64,000 nt of DNA from Glandiceps talaboti (GCF_964340395.1 NC_135552.1:25204181-25268180), one strand, 5' to 3'; shown: positions 13,143 through 26,716, numbered from the stretch's first letter. Numbers and translations: made by a program. The notes: generated by a model not told the origin, from the letters alone.

Positions 13143-14091
13143 CTATAACAAAGTACAGGATTTCTTTTCTTTGAAGGGATTTTCTGAAGCAGGCACACCA
13201 ATCAGTAAATAGTCCACATTCTGATTCTGTTCACAGTACTGCAGCAAACTGAAATATAAACAAATAACAAATAATTTTAACAAACTAATGAATCATGTAA
13301 TTATGCCTTTGTGATCTTGCAACACAACACTACAATTTGACCAGTACAATTTATGCAATTTTTCTGTGCCAAAAAAAATGCAAACTGCAATTAGAAAAAT
13401 ATTGAAATAAAGAAATGCAAAAAAAAATGAGTATTATACAATTCATAATTGGTTTTAATAGTCAATAAGGGTGTATCCAGGCAACCGTGACGATAATGAT
13501 ATGCAGCTCATATCAATATGGTCTCTTTGTGTTTTCAATTTCATTATTTGAACATCACTGCGTTTGATATGGTATTTCATTTTTATAATTCACAGTTTAA
13601 TATTTCAAATGATATTTACTCAGTTTCATTGTTCTTTTTTTTTTGATTTTGAAGATCCACCAATTAACGTTCGATAGCAGCATACGGGTTATAAATTAGA
13701 GTATTTCATTAAATTCATATATGGTAGTGAAGAAGGCGTCCATATTTGCCACTTCCAGACGATATTAATTATCTGCGTATGTGTTTCTATATTCCTTGTG
13801 AACATTCTTTGGAATTGTTAACCTAAATAATGAATTCTTTCCAGCTTCAAACTACATTTTCGCAGGCCACACAATAAAATCAAGCATTAATCCTTACTGA
13901 TGTATTTTCACTGGTTTTGGGGAAAACATGGATGAAAATCGTCATTGCGAAAACCATTGACAATGACAGGCTTTGAAAATCGGGCATACTTACTCCGATG
14001 CTGCTTGCGATACTTTCATTCTTTCAAGGTTAGCTTCAAGTTTCAGCTGGTTAACAGTCTTTCTCAAGTTGGCAAGGTTATTTGAAGACAT
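13143..14091 (-). CDS. G-protein gamma subunit (67 aa)
   Basis: Gamma subunit of a heterotrimeric G protein; it pairs with G-beta and anchors the dimer at the plasma membrane. Exon 1 is 14091-13994 (98 nt, ends TCGGA/GTAAGT) and exon 2 is 13248-13143 (106 nt, after ATTTCAG). Joined, they give 67 residues. These begin [20 protein letters not shown], continue [12 protein letters not shown], then [12 protein letters not shown], and end KKSCTLL. The C-terminal CTLL is a CaaX box whose final Leu predicts geranylgeranylation. The NPF element before it is the conserved family motif, and an N-terminal helix forms a coiled coil with G-beta. It is closest by eye to the GNG12/GNG7/GNG2 group (compare LLIGIPTSENPFKDKK of GNG12); I do not assign a specific vertebrate paralogue. 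The intron position after the first helix is the usual one for the family. Confidence 0.95.
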
Positions 14092-14250
14092 TTTCCCGAT
14101 ATTTCCAGAGAAAAACCTCGTCCTACAGTAATGTACCAACAAGGTTACCTTGATATCTCGTCACTGTCTCGACAAGATCACGTTTTATAATGAGTCTCGT
14201 AACTATCATTTTTAGTCGCAAGATGGCGCTATGCTGTTGGTTAGCAAAAA
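14092..14250 (-). promoter_or_regulatory. 5' UTR and promoter region of the G-gamma gene
   Basis: Sequence immediately upstream of the G-gamma start. No acceptor sits just before the ATG, so the start codon is probably in the first exon. I see no TATA box; the assignment rests on position. Confidence 0.35.
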
Positions 14251-17200
14251 GACTGAAAAAGATAAAAACGAACAAGAAAACGCGAAATCTAAAAAAAAGT
14301 GGCAATGTAGAACTTTGATATGAATTTATCAAAACGCAAACAGTTGAATACTATTCGGTAAAAAGTATTAAATAATTCTCTTCCATTACACCGAATATAA
14401 AATGTATAAATGAAGAGTTTGCGATGTACTTGCTGATTATTTATAAGAAATGGTCAGTGTGATTAATATTGCACCAACCAAACATATCTTTGTTTAAATG
14501 ACACAGGGGTTGGACAGAAGGACTTCAAAGAGAAAAAGCAATTTTTCACACTTCTGAAGGTCAGTTTTAATGACCATTCATCAGTGGCTGAAGGCTCATA
14601 TGGGCTAGCAAGTCAAAAGTTAATTTTGCGTAGTGAAGTTGAGTGACAAGTAGGCAGGAACTCTGGTCAGAGTAATTAAATTGGCAGACTAAAACATATG
14701 AAAATGTTGAGTTAACCAAAATCACATTCTTGGAGTCTGAGATTAAAGTCTACACTATGTCCTCTTGTTGCCATGACATGCTTTCCACATCAAATGTATG
14801 TTCTGATGCAGAAACATTTGACTGGGACATGAACTTTTGATATCAGTAACCTGACTGGTCATAGTCGAAAGTTATGCAAAAATATAGCATGGAATGAGTA
14901 CATGTTAAACTGAATCACGTAAAAAGTGACTGTAAATCATCACTTGACGGCAAGGAGGAGGTGATACCAATATTTGGAATGGACTGATTCATTGACAGGA
15001 CAGGATCTCTCTATGGGCATATTGTTATAGCAAAGCCTTTGCTTATTACAACTCAAAATAAAAAACATCCTCAACAAAAAACAGAAGAAAGATACATACA
15101 ACATTTCAAATTTCTGATTGTGTTCATTTATTTGTCTTTTCCACATAATATTGACATTTCATTGAATGAAAACACATGTACATACATTTGTATTAACATA
15201 TTACTATTGATGGCAATAATAGTTTCTCTAATACTGTTAAATATCTCATCACAACACCACATATACATATCAATTAAAGAAACCTAACCTTCTACTCAAT
15301 CTGTTTCATGTATGTATTCTTACATTCCTACATCAAAATGTACCCTATATTTGTTGTTTAGCCATAATTTGGCACATCTGTATTATCTACACGCAGTTGT
15401 TTCAGAGAGCTTAGAAGGGAGAATTGAAGTAACTTTACAGGCTACAACGTGCATCGCTACTACAGAAAGTAAATAATCTATGTCAGTTCTATACAAACAT
15501 AGCTTAGAATCCAGGCGATTGGGGAAATAATGAATTTCAAACCCCCATCTGCACAGATTCCAGACTAATACAAACATGAATATGCCTTCTTTTGAAATAC
15601 CTACATCATTTCTAAAATACAACTTATTGCACCTTGTTCTGTAACTTCAACTGAGGTGGTAAACTTTCCAGATAGATACAAAATGTATATGGACAACACA
15701 GTGGGATAGATGGACAACACAGTGAGGTTTTACATTTAAATTGTACTTATGTGATAGCAAGATAAGTTTTTTTCAAATTATATTTCTTCTAGTGCTGATA
15801 TTTATTTCACTCACAAACAGTGTCTGGACATAACGATTTGAAAAGGAAAATACAAACATCAATATGCAACAACTTGACATTGACAGTGGTATTAGCTTTG
15901 TACATACTCATCACCGATTTGTCTTGATTCACGATATAAATCAAATTTATCCCCCTATCTCTAATTTTTATATTCAGTTACATATCTACAATATTTGACT
16001 TAGATGCATAGCGCTGCCAACCAAGCTGGCTCACAAGTTTTGAAATGATATCACTTTTGAATACTTCAGTACTATACTGTCCCTAACTGAAACCACAGCT
16101 TAGATTTTAGAATCAAACTTAAAACAACATATAGATCCCCTTGAAATAAGTTTTATTACCTAACATGTTTCCTCATTCAGTCAAAGAAAAATGAATAACC
16201 TAAGGGACCTTGTCACTTTGAGTCACAGACTTGTGACAAAACACCTTAGGTCATGAGTATTTAATCTGCTGAATGAAGAAAATATCGGGATATTAAAATC
16301 ATAACCAGTGCAAGCATACTTTATGGAAAGTGGGAAAGAGCAATGGTGACTTTGAATATCTGGCTCAAAGTTCGAGTACCACAGAACAAATATTGTAGAC
16401 ATGTATTCTTTTGACAAAGAATGACCCAGGTATATAATCCTTATTTTCTGTTCAAACATCTCCAACTTGGTTTGCACATGGTATAATCTGTTCAATTTTT
16501 TAACTTTAAATTCAATACAACAGCAACATGTCCACAGAAAACTTGACGGTATCTGTGCAGACTTCATTTGAAACTTGGATCTTGTAACTTAGACTGGGAA
16601 TAATTTCACTAAAGTAACATTCTACTTGATAGCCTACATCCTTTCATAACATATCAACAATCTCACTTTCTTTAAAATAAAAGTTACTGACAGGAAAGCT
16701 GACATAACTATTTCTACACTACCCAGTAGCTGTTAGAAATCAACACACATGAACTACAATTATGTATCATTTCATTGATGATAGTCTTGGTAAACAAATA
16801 CATTTGATAAATACTACCTAGCTATATCGTTTTAGGATCTCTCGTTAGTCTAATACACAATGTATCAGTACATGATGAAAACTTTGAAAATACTGTCTGT
16901 ACACATTTTTTACATATAACTCTTACACTCACATAAAATCCTCAAAGGTTGCCTTGTTTCTCATGATTCCGGTATTTTTTTTATCAAATCACAGAGTTAT
17001 TTCATTAAATAATTTTGTAGAATTTTTGTGGGTAGAGTGTTGGCTAAATGTTTAAATAAAGCAACTGGGCATCTTCTTGAGCATCAATTCAACCTGTCAC
17101 CCCTAGACTTTTATGTACAATGGAATGGCCCTACTGTTTTGATTCTCTGGTTAGACAACTAGACTGATTCTTAGGGTAGACATCTATACAGAAACTCATT

Positions 17201-17369
17201 ACAGTTTTGTATCCATCTTAAAATAGTAAACAATACCACCATGTTTCCCATCAACAGCTAAAATCGAGTTTCTGTCAGGAAGAAACGTGGTCCCACGACA
17301 CCACTTCACAAAAAAAAAAACCACCCAATGTTACATATTGCTTTTGAGACAGTGTTATTACCTGACTCA
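14251..17369 (-). other. ATP6V1C1 3' UTR and intergenic spacer
   Basis: AT-rich stretch between the ATP6V1C1 stop and the G-gamma promoter. Minus-strand AATAAA signals occur near 15797 (AAATAAATATC) and 15125; either could end the ATP6V1C1 transcript. It contains a family-A MITE at 16156-16296 with its longer tail to about 16445. No other gene is seen. Confidence 0.4.
16156..16296. mobile_element. Family A palindromic MITE, copy 1
   Basis: Same structure as the copy at 43.09 kb: CATTCAGTCAAAGAAAAATG then AATAACCTAAGGGACC, centre CACTTTGAGTCACAGACTTG, then CACCTTAGGTCATGAGTATT and GCTGAATGAAGAAAATATCG. Homology extends to about 16445 (GGGAAAGAGCAATGGTGAC and CAGAACAAATATTGTAGACA have counterparts in copy 2). 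It lies in the spacer or 3' UTR below ATP6V1C1. A 114-codon open frame over it is an artefact. Confidence 0.85.
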
Positions 17370-17903
17370 CTAGCGCTTTTCAAAGAAGTCAATATTAATA
17401 TGATAATATACATAGGGGTAGTATTCTTGGTTTGAAAGACCTATTCCTGGGATGTCATCAGAAAACTGTGGAAGAAAAACATAAAGTAGGCAAATAAGTG
17501 GAAAATTACTTTGAAAACACTCTTGTATGTTGACAGTGTACTGGTACTTTGTCGACATATGACAATAGTAGATAGACAGTTAGGGAAAACAAATTGATGA
17601 AAAAACAACAACAATAAATGGAGATGAAATGTACTTTGTACATTTTGTGCTATTGTTACATACAATTGTTTTGTACTGTGAGGAAAATTTGAATACAGTA
17701 ACTATCCATCATTCAAATGAATTTGGACAAACTTTTGTTTAAATATGTGAATTTGTGAATTATTAAGTTCATCATTTCTATGGGCGGATTATTATTTTCA
17801 AAACTTGAAGACAGACTCTTGCAAATCTCCAAGTATCCACACCACTTTTTCACTACACAATAAAAACTGCATTATTGATATGCTGAAATGTAATGAGTGA
17901 TTG

Positions 17904-17978
<75 letters not shown>

Positions 17979-20900
17979 AAGTGCGATTGTCTCTGTGCGA
18001 TGGTCTGTGAGTTTGTGTGTATGTGTCTGTGTGTCTGTTTACATTTGTACATACTTACGCATGTACGTACACATGCGTGCATGTGTGTGTGTGTGTGTGT
18101 GTGTGTTACCATATGATCAACTTACATCAGATGAAGACAAAGCACTTGAGTCTAAGTGACCATACAGAGTTTTCAATACATCGCGAAGTTTTCTTCCTGA
18201 TTTTTTGTACGGTTGTAACAGCATGGCTTGAAAGTTTACTGGTAAACCATACCTACAATAAACACAGTATAAGATGTTATTGAATTATATGAATTATATC
18301 TACAAACACAGGGAATGTGACATATCTTTCTAAAAACCTCCTCTCCTTAATCACAGCTGTTAAAGACCCAGTATGGATTAGGATAAAAATTGAAATGAGA
18401 AAAAACAACTGTCTTCATAGAGCTATAGAAAAAGTTGGACAAGGACAAAAGAATAATCCTATCATATCCTACTGACTCCACTGACAGGACAACACAAATG
18501 CAAGAACCTGGGACTGAATCCTTGGCCTTTAAGTTGTCTTGTTATGCATGGTAAATACATTTAATGTTGTTTAGCACAGAGAAAAAAGATATTCATATTG
18601 TAAAAATTCAATGATGGATTAAAGTGTTATACAAATAATTTACTATATTTGTATATGTACTTACCTTAAAACTGATTCTACAAAAACTCTTAATGCTTTT
18701 ACATGGATCCATGCAGTGAAAGCTTCACTGAAATTCACTTTAAGCCATCTTACAAGAGGACCCTTTATGGCAGAGAGAAAAAAGGTACAGGAGGTTAAAT
18801 GCATGAAACATGCAATAAAAACTAAACATGAATAAACTTTTTCAACAGAACATATATTAATAATTATCATTTCAAAATATGTCAACTGTCAATGTGACAG
18901 ATGGCTGAACATAATATGAAAGGTGATGCCCAAAACCATGTACCATATATCTGAATTCTACTACACAGAAACAAGAAATTCTCCCAGCAATTCTAAATGT
19001 TATTTTCATACATGAGAATGCATGTTCATGGACTCTGGGTTCAGAATATCAAGTTAAAACTTCTACTCACAGATACTAAGAGTCAATTGGAAATGAATCT
19101 CCAATTTTTTTATGACATCTCATCAGCATGGTGAGGGGTACACAGTGAAAAAATTTCAGACATGCGTGCAGTCCTGAATTTCAGTGCTGCAGCAGCCCTG
19201 CACTGCCACAGGACTGCAGAAAGTTGGCTGTGTATACTACAGTGAGTTGTTATCAAGTGGTTTGGAAGAAACAAGTGAAATGAGCTGGAGTGCTAAGCTG
19301 GAATTTCGAAAGACACATGATACTGGCCCATTGTAGTACACTCCTGATGATAATGTGGAGACGTCAATGAAAATTTGGGATTTGCTTTCCAAGGAATTTT
19401 TTGACTCTTTAAGTAGAAATTTTCATTTGATCTTCATTACGCTTTTGCACCATGTTCACATAACAATTTTCACAACCTAAAGTTACATTTTAAAATGACT
19501 TTCATATACCTTTTCAGCTATCCTGTGGTATGTGAGTGCATTAAGTGGGTGTATTCTGCTCAGAAAGTGTTTCCAGTTTCTTGATTTTGCCATGATTGAC
19601 ATTTTGTAAAACAATACAACACCAAGAAGGAAAACTATCCATCTTACGCATTACAACTAATTTCACAATAAAGTTATCAATTTGAATGCTATGAAGTGAA
19701 TTGGATAAGTACGACGATATACTTACAAATTGTTTCTTTTTATCAGAGGCAAGTCTTGTAATTTCATTCTTATCTGCGATCAGTTCATCTTCATTGTAGG
19801 TAAAGTCCCTGACCACAAACCTGTCATACAGACATTCAATCATTAGACAGTAGAGGGCGGTATACTATTATGATATCAACAAGTTACAAACCTGTCATAC
19901 AGACATTGTCATTAGACAATAGAGGGTGGTATACTAATGACATCAATAACTCATAAACCTGTCATAAAGATACCCACCCCATCTCATCCCACCCCATTGG
20001 TGTCACAAAAACAATGTCATAATTATTTGTTTTCATATCATGAATTAGACAAAACAAACTATTTCTATAGTTACCTGTTTTCTCTTGCATGATGTTTGTA
20101 TTCATCCACAACCTTCTTGAACATTGTCACAGTGAACATACCATACTCACTGTCTTCAAATATCAGACTATATTAACACGAAAGAAAGAAAAGGTGAAGC
20201 CACTATACAACAAATTGTAAATTAAACCAGCATTAACAAGGGTATACAAGGGGTAGTAAGTAGGTAAAATCTATCTGAGTTACAAGTCATTATATCGAGG
20301 TTTCCCTACCAGTGTTTTGGTTAAGGATGGTGATTAGGTAAAATCTACCCAAGTTCCCCAGTCACTCTACCAGGGTTACAAGTCATTATACCAAGGTTTC
20401 CCTACCAGTGTTTTTGTTGAGGATGGTGATTAAGTAAAATCATAGTCACAAGATCTGCATATACATTAGCAAAACAAGTACATTTTGTAGAAATATGACT
20501 GCGTTCACAAGATTTTGTTTACACTGAACGATCACAAGTTCATTTGCACCACAGACAATTAACACATGTAATTAACACATGTACTGGTATGCAATAACAT
20601 TTTTCAGTATTGCATTGTAGTGCAAATACCAATAATATACATGCCTATCAGTGCAAGTACTCATTGGTACATATGTAATAATATACAATTACTGTCAAAC
20701 TATGTTTGAGATACAGGTGGATGGATGGATGCACGAATGCACACAGCGATGGATACACAAGACCCAACGCAGCAGCCCCCAAGACTTTTGACCATGATAT
20801 AACTACTGTCCAACTTACTTGGATGATCTTGGTACCACCATGTCACACAATCTTTCATACTTAGTATTCCAATCATGGTACATTGCTCTGTAACACAAAA

Positions 20901-23900
20901 CACATCAATTAATTAGCTATGTATATAAACAAATATAACAACAAAAACACACTGCCAAGATAGTAACATGTAAAAGAAAACATACACATGATAAGACCCA
21001 AAAAAGATGATGTGACAACACTATTTTTCATATCATTTCAAAAATACATCTTGAGCATTCAGAAGTGTTTTCATTCCTGTGTAAAAACATATATTGCAAG
21101 AATCAGCTCCAACGGATTATTTGAAGGTATATATCGATAGATAATGACTTACTTTTGTACCACCACTATCAGAGTTGTTAGATATTCTGACTGTAAAACA
21201 AAGTCTTCCTTCTTGACTAAATCCCCTACATTTCTTGTTAGTAAACTTCCAGTTGACTTTCTCTCCAGTGACTGTAGACTACCTTTCAAGTTGTTATATG
21301 CAGCAGATTTAGACTTTAAGTCCAAATCAATCTGAGATACTTGCTGTAGATGAGAAAGAGTTTTGACAATGTTTTCCTTTATAAAACAATTATTTGTGCA
21401 TTACTTAGAAATCTATCCATTCTTTTGAACACTAGGTATAATTTGTGTCAAAAGCTAAAACGCTATAGACAATGAAATAATAGTTTTTCATGTATTGATA
21501 AAATAGTCTTGTGAAGTTGAAGTTTTGCAGTGAGACCTTGGATCTACACTTTGAAAGTTGCCTAATAAAGCTGAAAGTTGATGAGTACTAGTACCTCTGT
21601 GTGGTTTCAGCGCCCTCAGTGGTGACCTTTGGTCACTTTTAAAAGTAAACAGGTTTGCCTAGGATGTAGCAGCTAGACTAGTGAATTTGAGGACTAGTCA
21701 TTTACATAGGATATACTGATTGATTGAGGAGAAATAGGAATTGAGACTTATTTCAAAATGTTTTATTGTTCATATTGACTATGATTATCATCTAGTCAAA
21801 GCTATCGGCACATGTGACAGGTCTGTGTTAGACTTGTCTTGAGTAACTGTTTCTCATCCCTGGCTAAAATAGTTCAAATGTATGAGTTAAAAGTTATGGT
21901 TTGTTAATTTAATGTCCATACCTTGCTAATAATCTCTGATATACTCTTGAGAGGTTGTTTGATAGGATACTTGGCCATGTCCCATTGAAATCTGGTCAGG
22001 TAGGTTGTCAGGTCAACTGTCAATAGAAAAACATTTATTTACAGATGACTGTATTTGGTAAATCACCCTCCAGCACCTTGTACAAAATGTATACTTATTG
22101 CGAAGTAAACTGGAACTCTGTACCTATCATTTCTTTTCATTGCTGGCATTTTAGCTAGCATGACTGAAAGTTGCACAATTTTGTTGTTACTTAGGATTGT
22201 TAGCTTGACTTGGAATAATTGACAATGTAATTACACATAAACCAAATAGCTCTTCTTGGGTTCACACTATCTTTCAAACAAAAACATAGACAATTTGACT
22301 TTGAACAATAGAATACAGTTCTAGATATTGTAACAGTGGCAAATGTACTGTTATAAAAATAGGCACTGTGAATAAACTACTTTGACTATATCAGACATTG
22401 TTTTGTGCCAAGTTGATAAAAGTTACACTATTGTTCCAATTTACATGTATCATCCTGTACAAGACGTCTATGTACCACCATTCAGACTTTGTCACCACAA
22501 ATGACAGAATGGAAGAGACTTTTATGTGTAAAGTTACCAATACAATGAAATGACAGTCAGTGTATGTAAACCAGATTTTAGAAGAATGAAGCAGAGACAG
22601 AGACAGAAATATCAAAGACAGAGTCTTGTCGAAATGTTATGTCATGCTGAGCCTGTAATATGTACTGTGATGCAATGTGATATTATTTTACATAATGTGT
22701 GTTGGCCTATATGTATGACTATGTACGGACCAATAAACGCCACTTTACAACAACTGGGTGGTGTACTTACCTGTCCCCTATTAATATATTATAACTTAAC
22801 TTTCATCTGACATAATTGGTTGTTTAGACATTTTAACCCACACCACAAAGTGATACTAACTGTTTTCATTGGAACACTAATGATCATCATCATCATCATT
22901 TGGTAACTCAGTTATACATGTACATGTTATGGTAAGTTTCTGTACAGACACTGTCAAAGTGTTACCTTCTATCTTTTGAAGTTTGTGTAAATTGGTACTT
23001 CATGAACTCATCTGTATGTCATGCTTATATACAGTATAAAATACAATTTGTCAGTTGTTAAATGTTGTTATTTCTTGATTGCAGAGAATGGTAAGGATTA
23101 CAGAAATTTTCCAGGTTCATCTGTTTTACACTGTCCATGAAGTCAATTGGAAAAGAGCTTGTGAAATAAGTAATGTCATGGTCCTACCACAGGATAAGAC
23201 TATCTTTGCTATAATTTCATGAGAACAACTAACTTTGAACAGTTAAATGATAATTTGTATTTTTATGCAATATAGCTGTCATATTCGATATAAGATAAGT
23301 CATGTTCTTCAACCCTATCCCATCTTGCTAATAGGGTAGCACAACATTATGCATCTTAAAGACTACCACCATATGTATTATGACAAATCGCTGGGGTCAG
23401 CCCTGTATGATGTACCTCATACCACAATCTTGAAGCAATTTTCCAGAATTTATGAAACAATCATAAACTCTGACGTAACATTAGACCAAGAAATGAAGAT
23501 TACCCATCAGGTCCCTTCTGGATATGAGTGTTCACTAATGGTTCAAGTCAAACAAAATCACATAAAAAACACACAAAAACACCAAAAAAAATGACAAAGT
23601 CTTTACATCTCAGACCACACATCTGTGTTACCTCCATTTGCTAATAAGTTCTCAGCAAGCTTATCTCTTTGATCTTCCAAGAAACCAAGGAATAAATGCA
23701 GGAGGTCATGAAGCAGGTTAGGTCAAAGGTTAAAGGTTAGATGCATGTATGTCAGTCACCCAAGGCAGAAGATAAAAAAGTTAAGCAAAAAAAATGTGTT
23801 AGTAAAAGCAAAAGGAATAACAGAAAATGAGGAGTCCTAAAGTTGGAGTCAAATAATAATGTCTATGCATAAACAAACTAGTTTTTTTACAAAGAATTAT

Positions 23901-26716
23901 AATGTTGCTAGCACTAATGTTATGCAGAAACTAGAAAGATTGAGGAGTACTATATGTGCATAGGATGAATTCTTTCACTTGATTTCACCATTAGCTTTTT
24001 ATATCACATTGTGCATTGATCTTAGTATGTGCTGATGCAACCCACAAGTAATGTGAAATCCCCTAGTATTAGTATTTCGCTGTATTAATCATACAGAGTA
24101 AGACTGGAAAGTTACATCAAATCACTAATTGTAGTGGCATGCATGTATGAAACTAACAATTTAAATACTTAAACTTTACACCAGTACTCTGCTGAATGTA
24201 TATTTTTACACATATGTCCATTTCCATTCTTCAAAATAAAATAATTATTCACAATTATCAAATTACCCTTCACTTATCAACTTATCTTTCCCCATTTTCA
24301 TCCATACACTACATCCCCTCCCCTTCATATTTATCCACCTATACATCAGTCATCTCTTAATTTTCCCTACATACCTCCCATCTCCCTACACCATGTCCAA
24401 TCCTACCTCTTCCTCCCCTTTCCATGCAAGGGTCTACCTACCTCCATTGGCTAGTAAATTTTCAGCTAACTTGTCTCTCTGGTCCTCTAGCACATCACCA
24501 AGATATTGAGCTGTCTTTCTTGATACTCTGCACAAAATGGACAAAAATACCTCTTAGTTTTTTGTTACATGAATATAGCAAAACTAACAAATGAACACAT
24601 CAAGTAGATATTGTTCTGAGATTCAATGAAATAAGGCTGTAACTTGTCATATGCAACACTCTGATATTACTAGTATTAATAAATAGCCCACTTCTCAATG
24701 CAATGAATTTGAACACTCATTAGTGAAATCAAATGTAAAGAATCAATAAAACAACACATATCAGGTATAAACACACCAGTTCTGCAACACAACACATATA
24801 AATGTAGAAACAAAACAGGACACGACCTGATAGTTGAGTTGTCTATTAGCTTTTACCCTCACTCTACAATAAATGTGTGTGTCCACTACCAAGGTCAAAC
24901 TTGAAAGACAGCAGTGACTGTGCTTCTCACTCAGTGGATATACATGTTGTGGGCACAACAGAAAAGAGTGACCACTGGGTATATTTTGTATGTGACATAT
25001 CGTATACCATGACTGGACACACTTGCATTATTCACACTCATATTTCTATAAACACCCTCATTTTGAAGTAAATCTTAATTGAATTCACAAAAATGTAATA
25101 TGATTCCTTATTCAGTAACAGTAAGGTTTTTGAAAACACAAGAAACAAGAAACGGTGAATATAAGCATTTACATTTCTAGCAATAATTTGGCAATTATGA
25201 TTTACTCAATCTATACAAATATCACCCTTCTTTCTTCAAACTTGATGTGACCATCTAAAGCATTCATATACATAGTCTATCATTTTACTACAGTAGGCAC
25301 AGTTAGTACTTATACCATCACGTACGCTGTGTGTGCATCCTTTCAGCTATTTTTAGATACATCACAAATGTATTTTTATTCATTAATGTACTGGTAAGCT
25401 TATTATCATATCTGTGACTGGGTATGAGGGTAAATGATTGGCAAGTCATTTGCATATCATATGGTTATTTCACAGACAACCACACATGTCTAATTTAGAG
25501 TCAGATGACATATAAATTGTCATCATTACAAGTGTACTCTATGGAAAGTGTTCAGACTGAGATTTCTATTGATAATGATACGAATTCAAAACAATTACTG
25601 TGGATCTTTGGCATCCTAGTAAAAAAAAATGAATACAAATACTATTAGGAATGTAGTTCTTAATCTAAAAATACCAAACTGTGAACTTGCTGTGAACATC
25701 CAAATAACATTGAGAGAAATATCCATAACTTTAGGAGATAGTATGGTCATTATAATATGTTCAATACTAACAGAAAGGAAAATGTGTTTTTGTGAAAGGG
25801 ATCCTGTTGTCAGAACGTCATTGGGTATATATGTTGTAAAACATCAGGTCACTTTCATTGAAAAACAACAAGTTCATGTACAACAATAGCAGCAGATTGG
25901 AAAACACACCTGTAGATTCAGTCCTGATAGTAAGTTTAAAATTATAAAACAATTGAGAAAAGCCTATTTTTATGGATTCTGAAGTTATCATGTGAGATGA
26001 TAAAATACACAGTATATGGTAGATTGACCTGTTCTATCTAGGATCATATTTGCATTGAGAATATGTGCTTCATGAATGCTGGCACATCTCTGTCCCACTT
26101 GGCTATGGTTCCACTCATACACGAAATGTGAGCTTGTCCAGATAGTGAATTCTCATCTAGCATATATTACCACAGCTGGGATCAAATAATCCTCAAATAT
26201 ATCATTTTTCAAAATGACAATCTGGATCAAAATATACAATCACAACATACTCTTCGAAAAACAAATTTTAATTTCACAATTTATCTAAATGGAAATATCT
26301 TTACTGTTCCCTAAAAAATACATATTTTATTACTAAATAAAAATCTACTCAGACAAACTTTTTAAACCTAGACTCACACTTCCTCAAATTTGTAAATATG
26401 TCTCATCTGAAATAAGTGAAACTACAATCAAAGCTAAATTGGTGATGATTGCATCTATTAAGATCTCAGAAACAACACATTCTATTATTCTATGTACTCT
26501 AATGAGTAACACTTACCCTTCTACAAACACATCAAGTTTCCCAAGTTCATCTGATAATCCTACAAGTACGTCCAGAGTACCGACCTTCAAATCAGGAATA
26601 TTAACTTTATGATTGACAGACAGCGACTGTGACTTGGCCGTTGTATTGTTCATGCGTTCCCATGTCTGTTGGCATGTCTTCTCTCCTGGTGCCGATATCA
26701 ACCAGAACTCTGCCAT
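17370..26716 (-). CDS. ATP6V1C1: ATP6V1C1, V-type proton ATPase subunit C (382 aa, ten coding exons)
   Basis: Subunit C of the V1 sector. It links the peripheral stators to the head, and its reversible release controls V1-V0 assembly on lysosomes, endosomes and the plasma membrane. Coding exons: 26716-26517, 24527-24442, 22016-21922, 21343-21153, 20887-20819, 20167-20075, 19820-19727, 18762-18665, 18252-18126, 17465-17370. They total 1149 nt, i.e. 382 codons plus TAG, the length I recall for human ATP6V1C1, and every junction is GT/AG with matching phase. The protein begins [20 protein letters not shown], and [20 protein letters not shown] follows. The middle has [13 protein letters not shown] and the C-terminal half [12 protein letters not shown] and [19 protein letters not shown]. 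It ends [20 protein letters not shown]. The whole length belongs to the V-ATPase C family. An extra partial copy of exon 2 sits in the next intron (see separate entry). Confidence 0.97.
17905..18107. repeat. (GT)n tracts next to the ATP6V1C1 exon 9 donor
   Basis: A pure (GT)n run at 17905-17977 and a second (GT)n at about 18079-18106 bracket diverged GT-rich sequence. On the gene strand the second run is a (CA)n tract starting about 19 nt after the donor of coding exon 9 (18126), a position where CA repeats can act as splicing elements that bind hnRNP L. Confidence 0.9.
19816..19970. repeat. Tandem duplication spanning an ATP6V1C1 3' splice site
   Basis: Units of about 68-70 bp starting ACAAACCTGTCATACAGACA at 19816, again at 19886, and a shortened third copy at 19953. 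The first copy contains the acceptor and the first bases of coding exon 7, so the acceptor TGACAG/GTTTGT exists twice. Use of the upstream copy would meet an in-frame TGA within a few codons. Confidence 0.85.
20260..20445. repeat. Two-copy tandem repeat, about 108-bp unit
   Basis: The block TTACAAGTCATTATA followed by AGGTTTCCCTACCAGTGTTT occurs twice, with flanking GGTGATTARGTAAAATC. It lies in an ATP6V1C1 intron. Confidence 0.8.
20480..20672. repeat. Family B dispersed repeat, partial copy
   Basis: Shares the segment TAGTGCAAATACCAATA and the end TGGTACATATGTA with the 3' portions of the copies at 40.85-41.18 kb and 56.86-57.23 kb. The inverted-repeat core of those copies is not recognisable here. 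Confidence 0.5.
23632..23689 (-). CDS. ATP6V1C1: Second, partial copy of ATP6V1C1 coding exon 2 (candidate alternative exon)
   Basis: About 770 bp downstream of coding exon 2, in the following intron. The minus strand encodes [16 protein letters not shown] followed by a donor (GGAG/GTAAC). The same residues stand at the 3' end of exon 2, but about nine codons differ synonymously. Homology covers 58 nt (CTTGGT onward); the 5' half of exon 2 is not recognisable. The only usable acceptor in the open frame is TTTCTTGGAAG before 23673, which would define a 42-nt exon (23673-23632). Forty-two is a multiple of three and both ends are in the same phase as the intron. Inclusion after exon 2 would therefore add 14 residues, [14 protein letters not shown], as a tandem repeat in the stator-binding N-terminal region. 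The alternative is a fossil of an exon duplication. Confidence 0.6.

Noticed and set aside
16223-16567. 114-codon minus-strand frame
   Set aside because: Overlaps a family A MITE and its tail; no family match.
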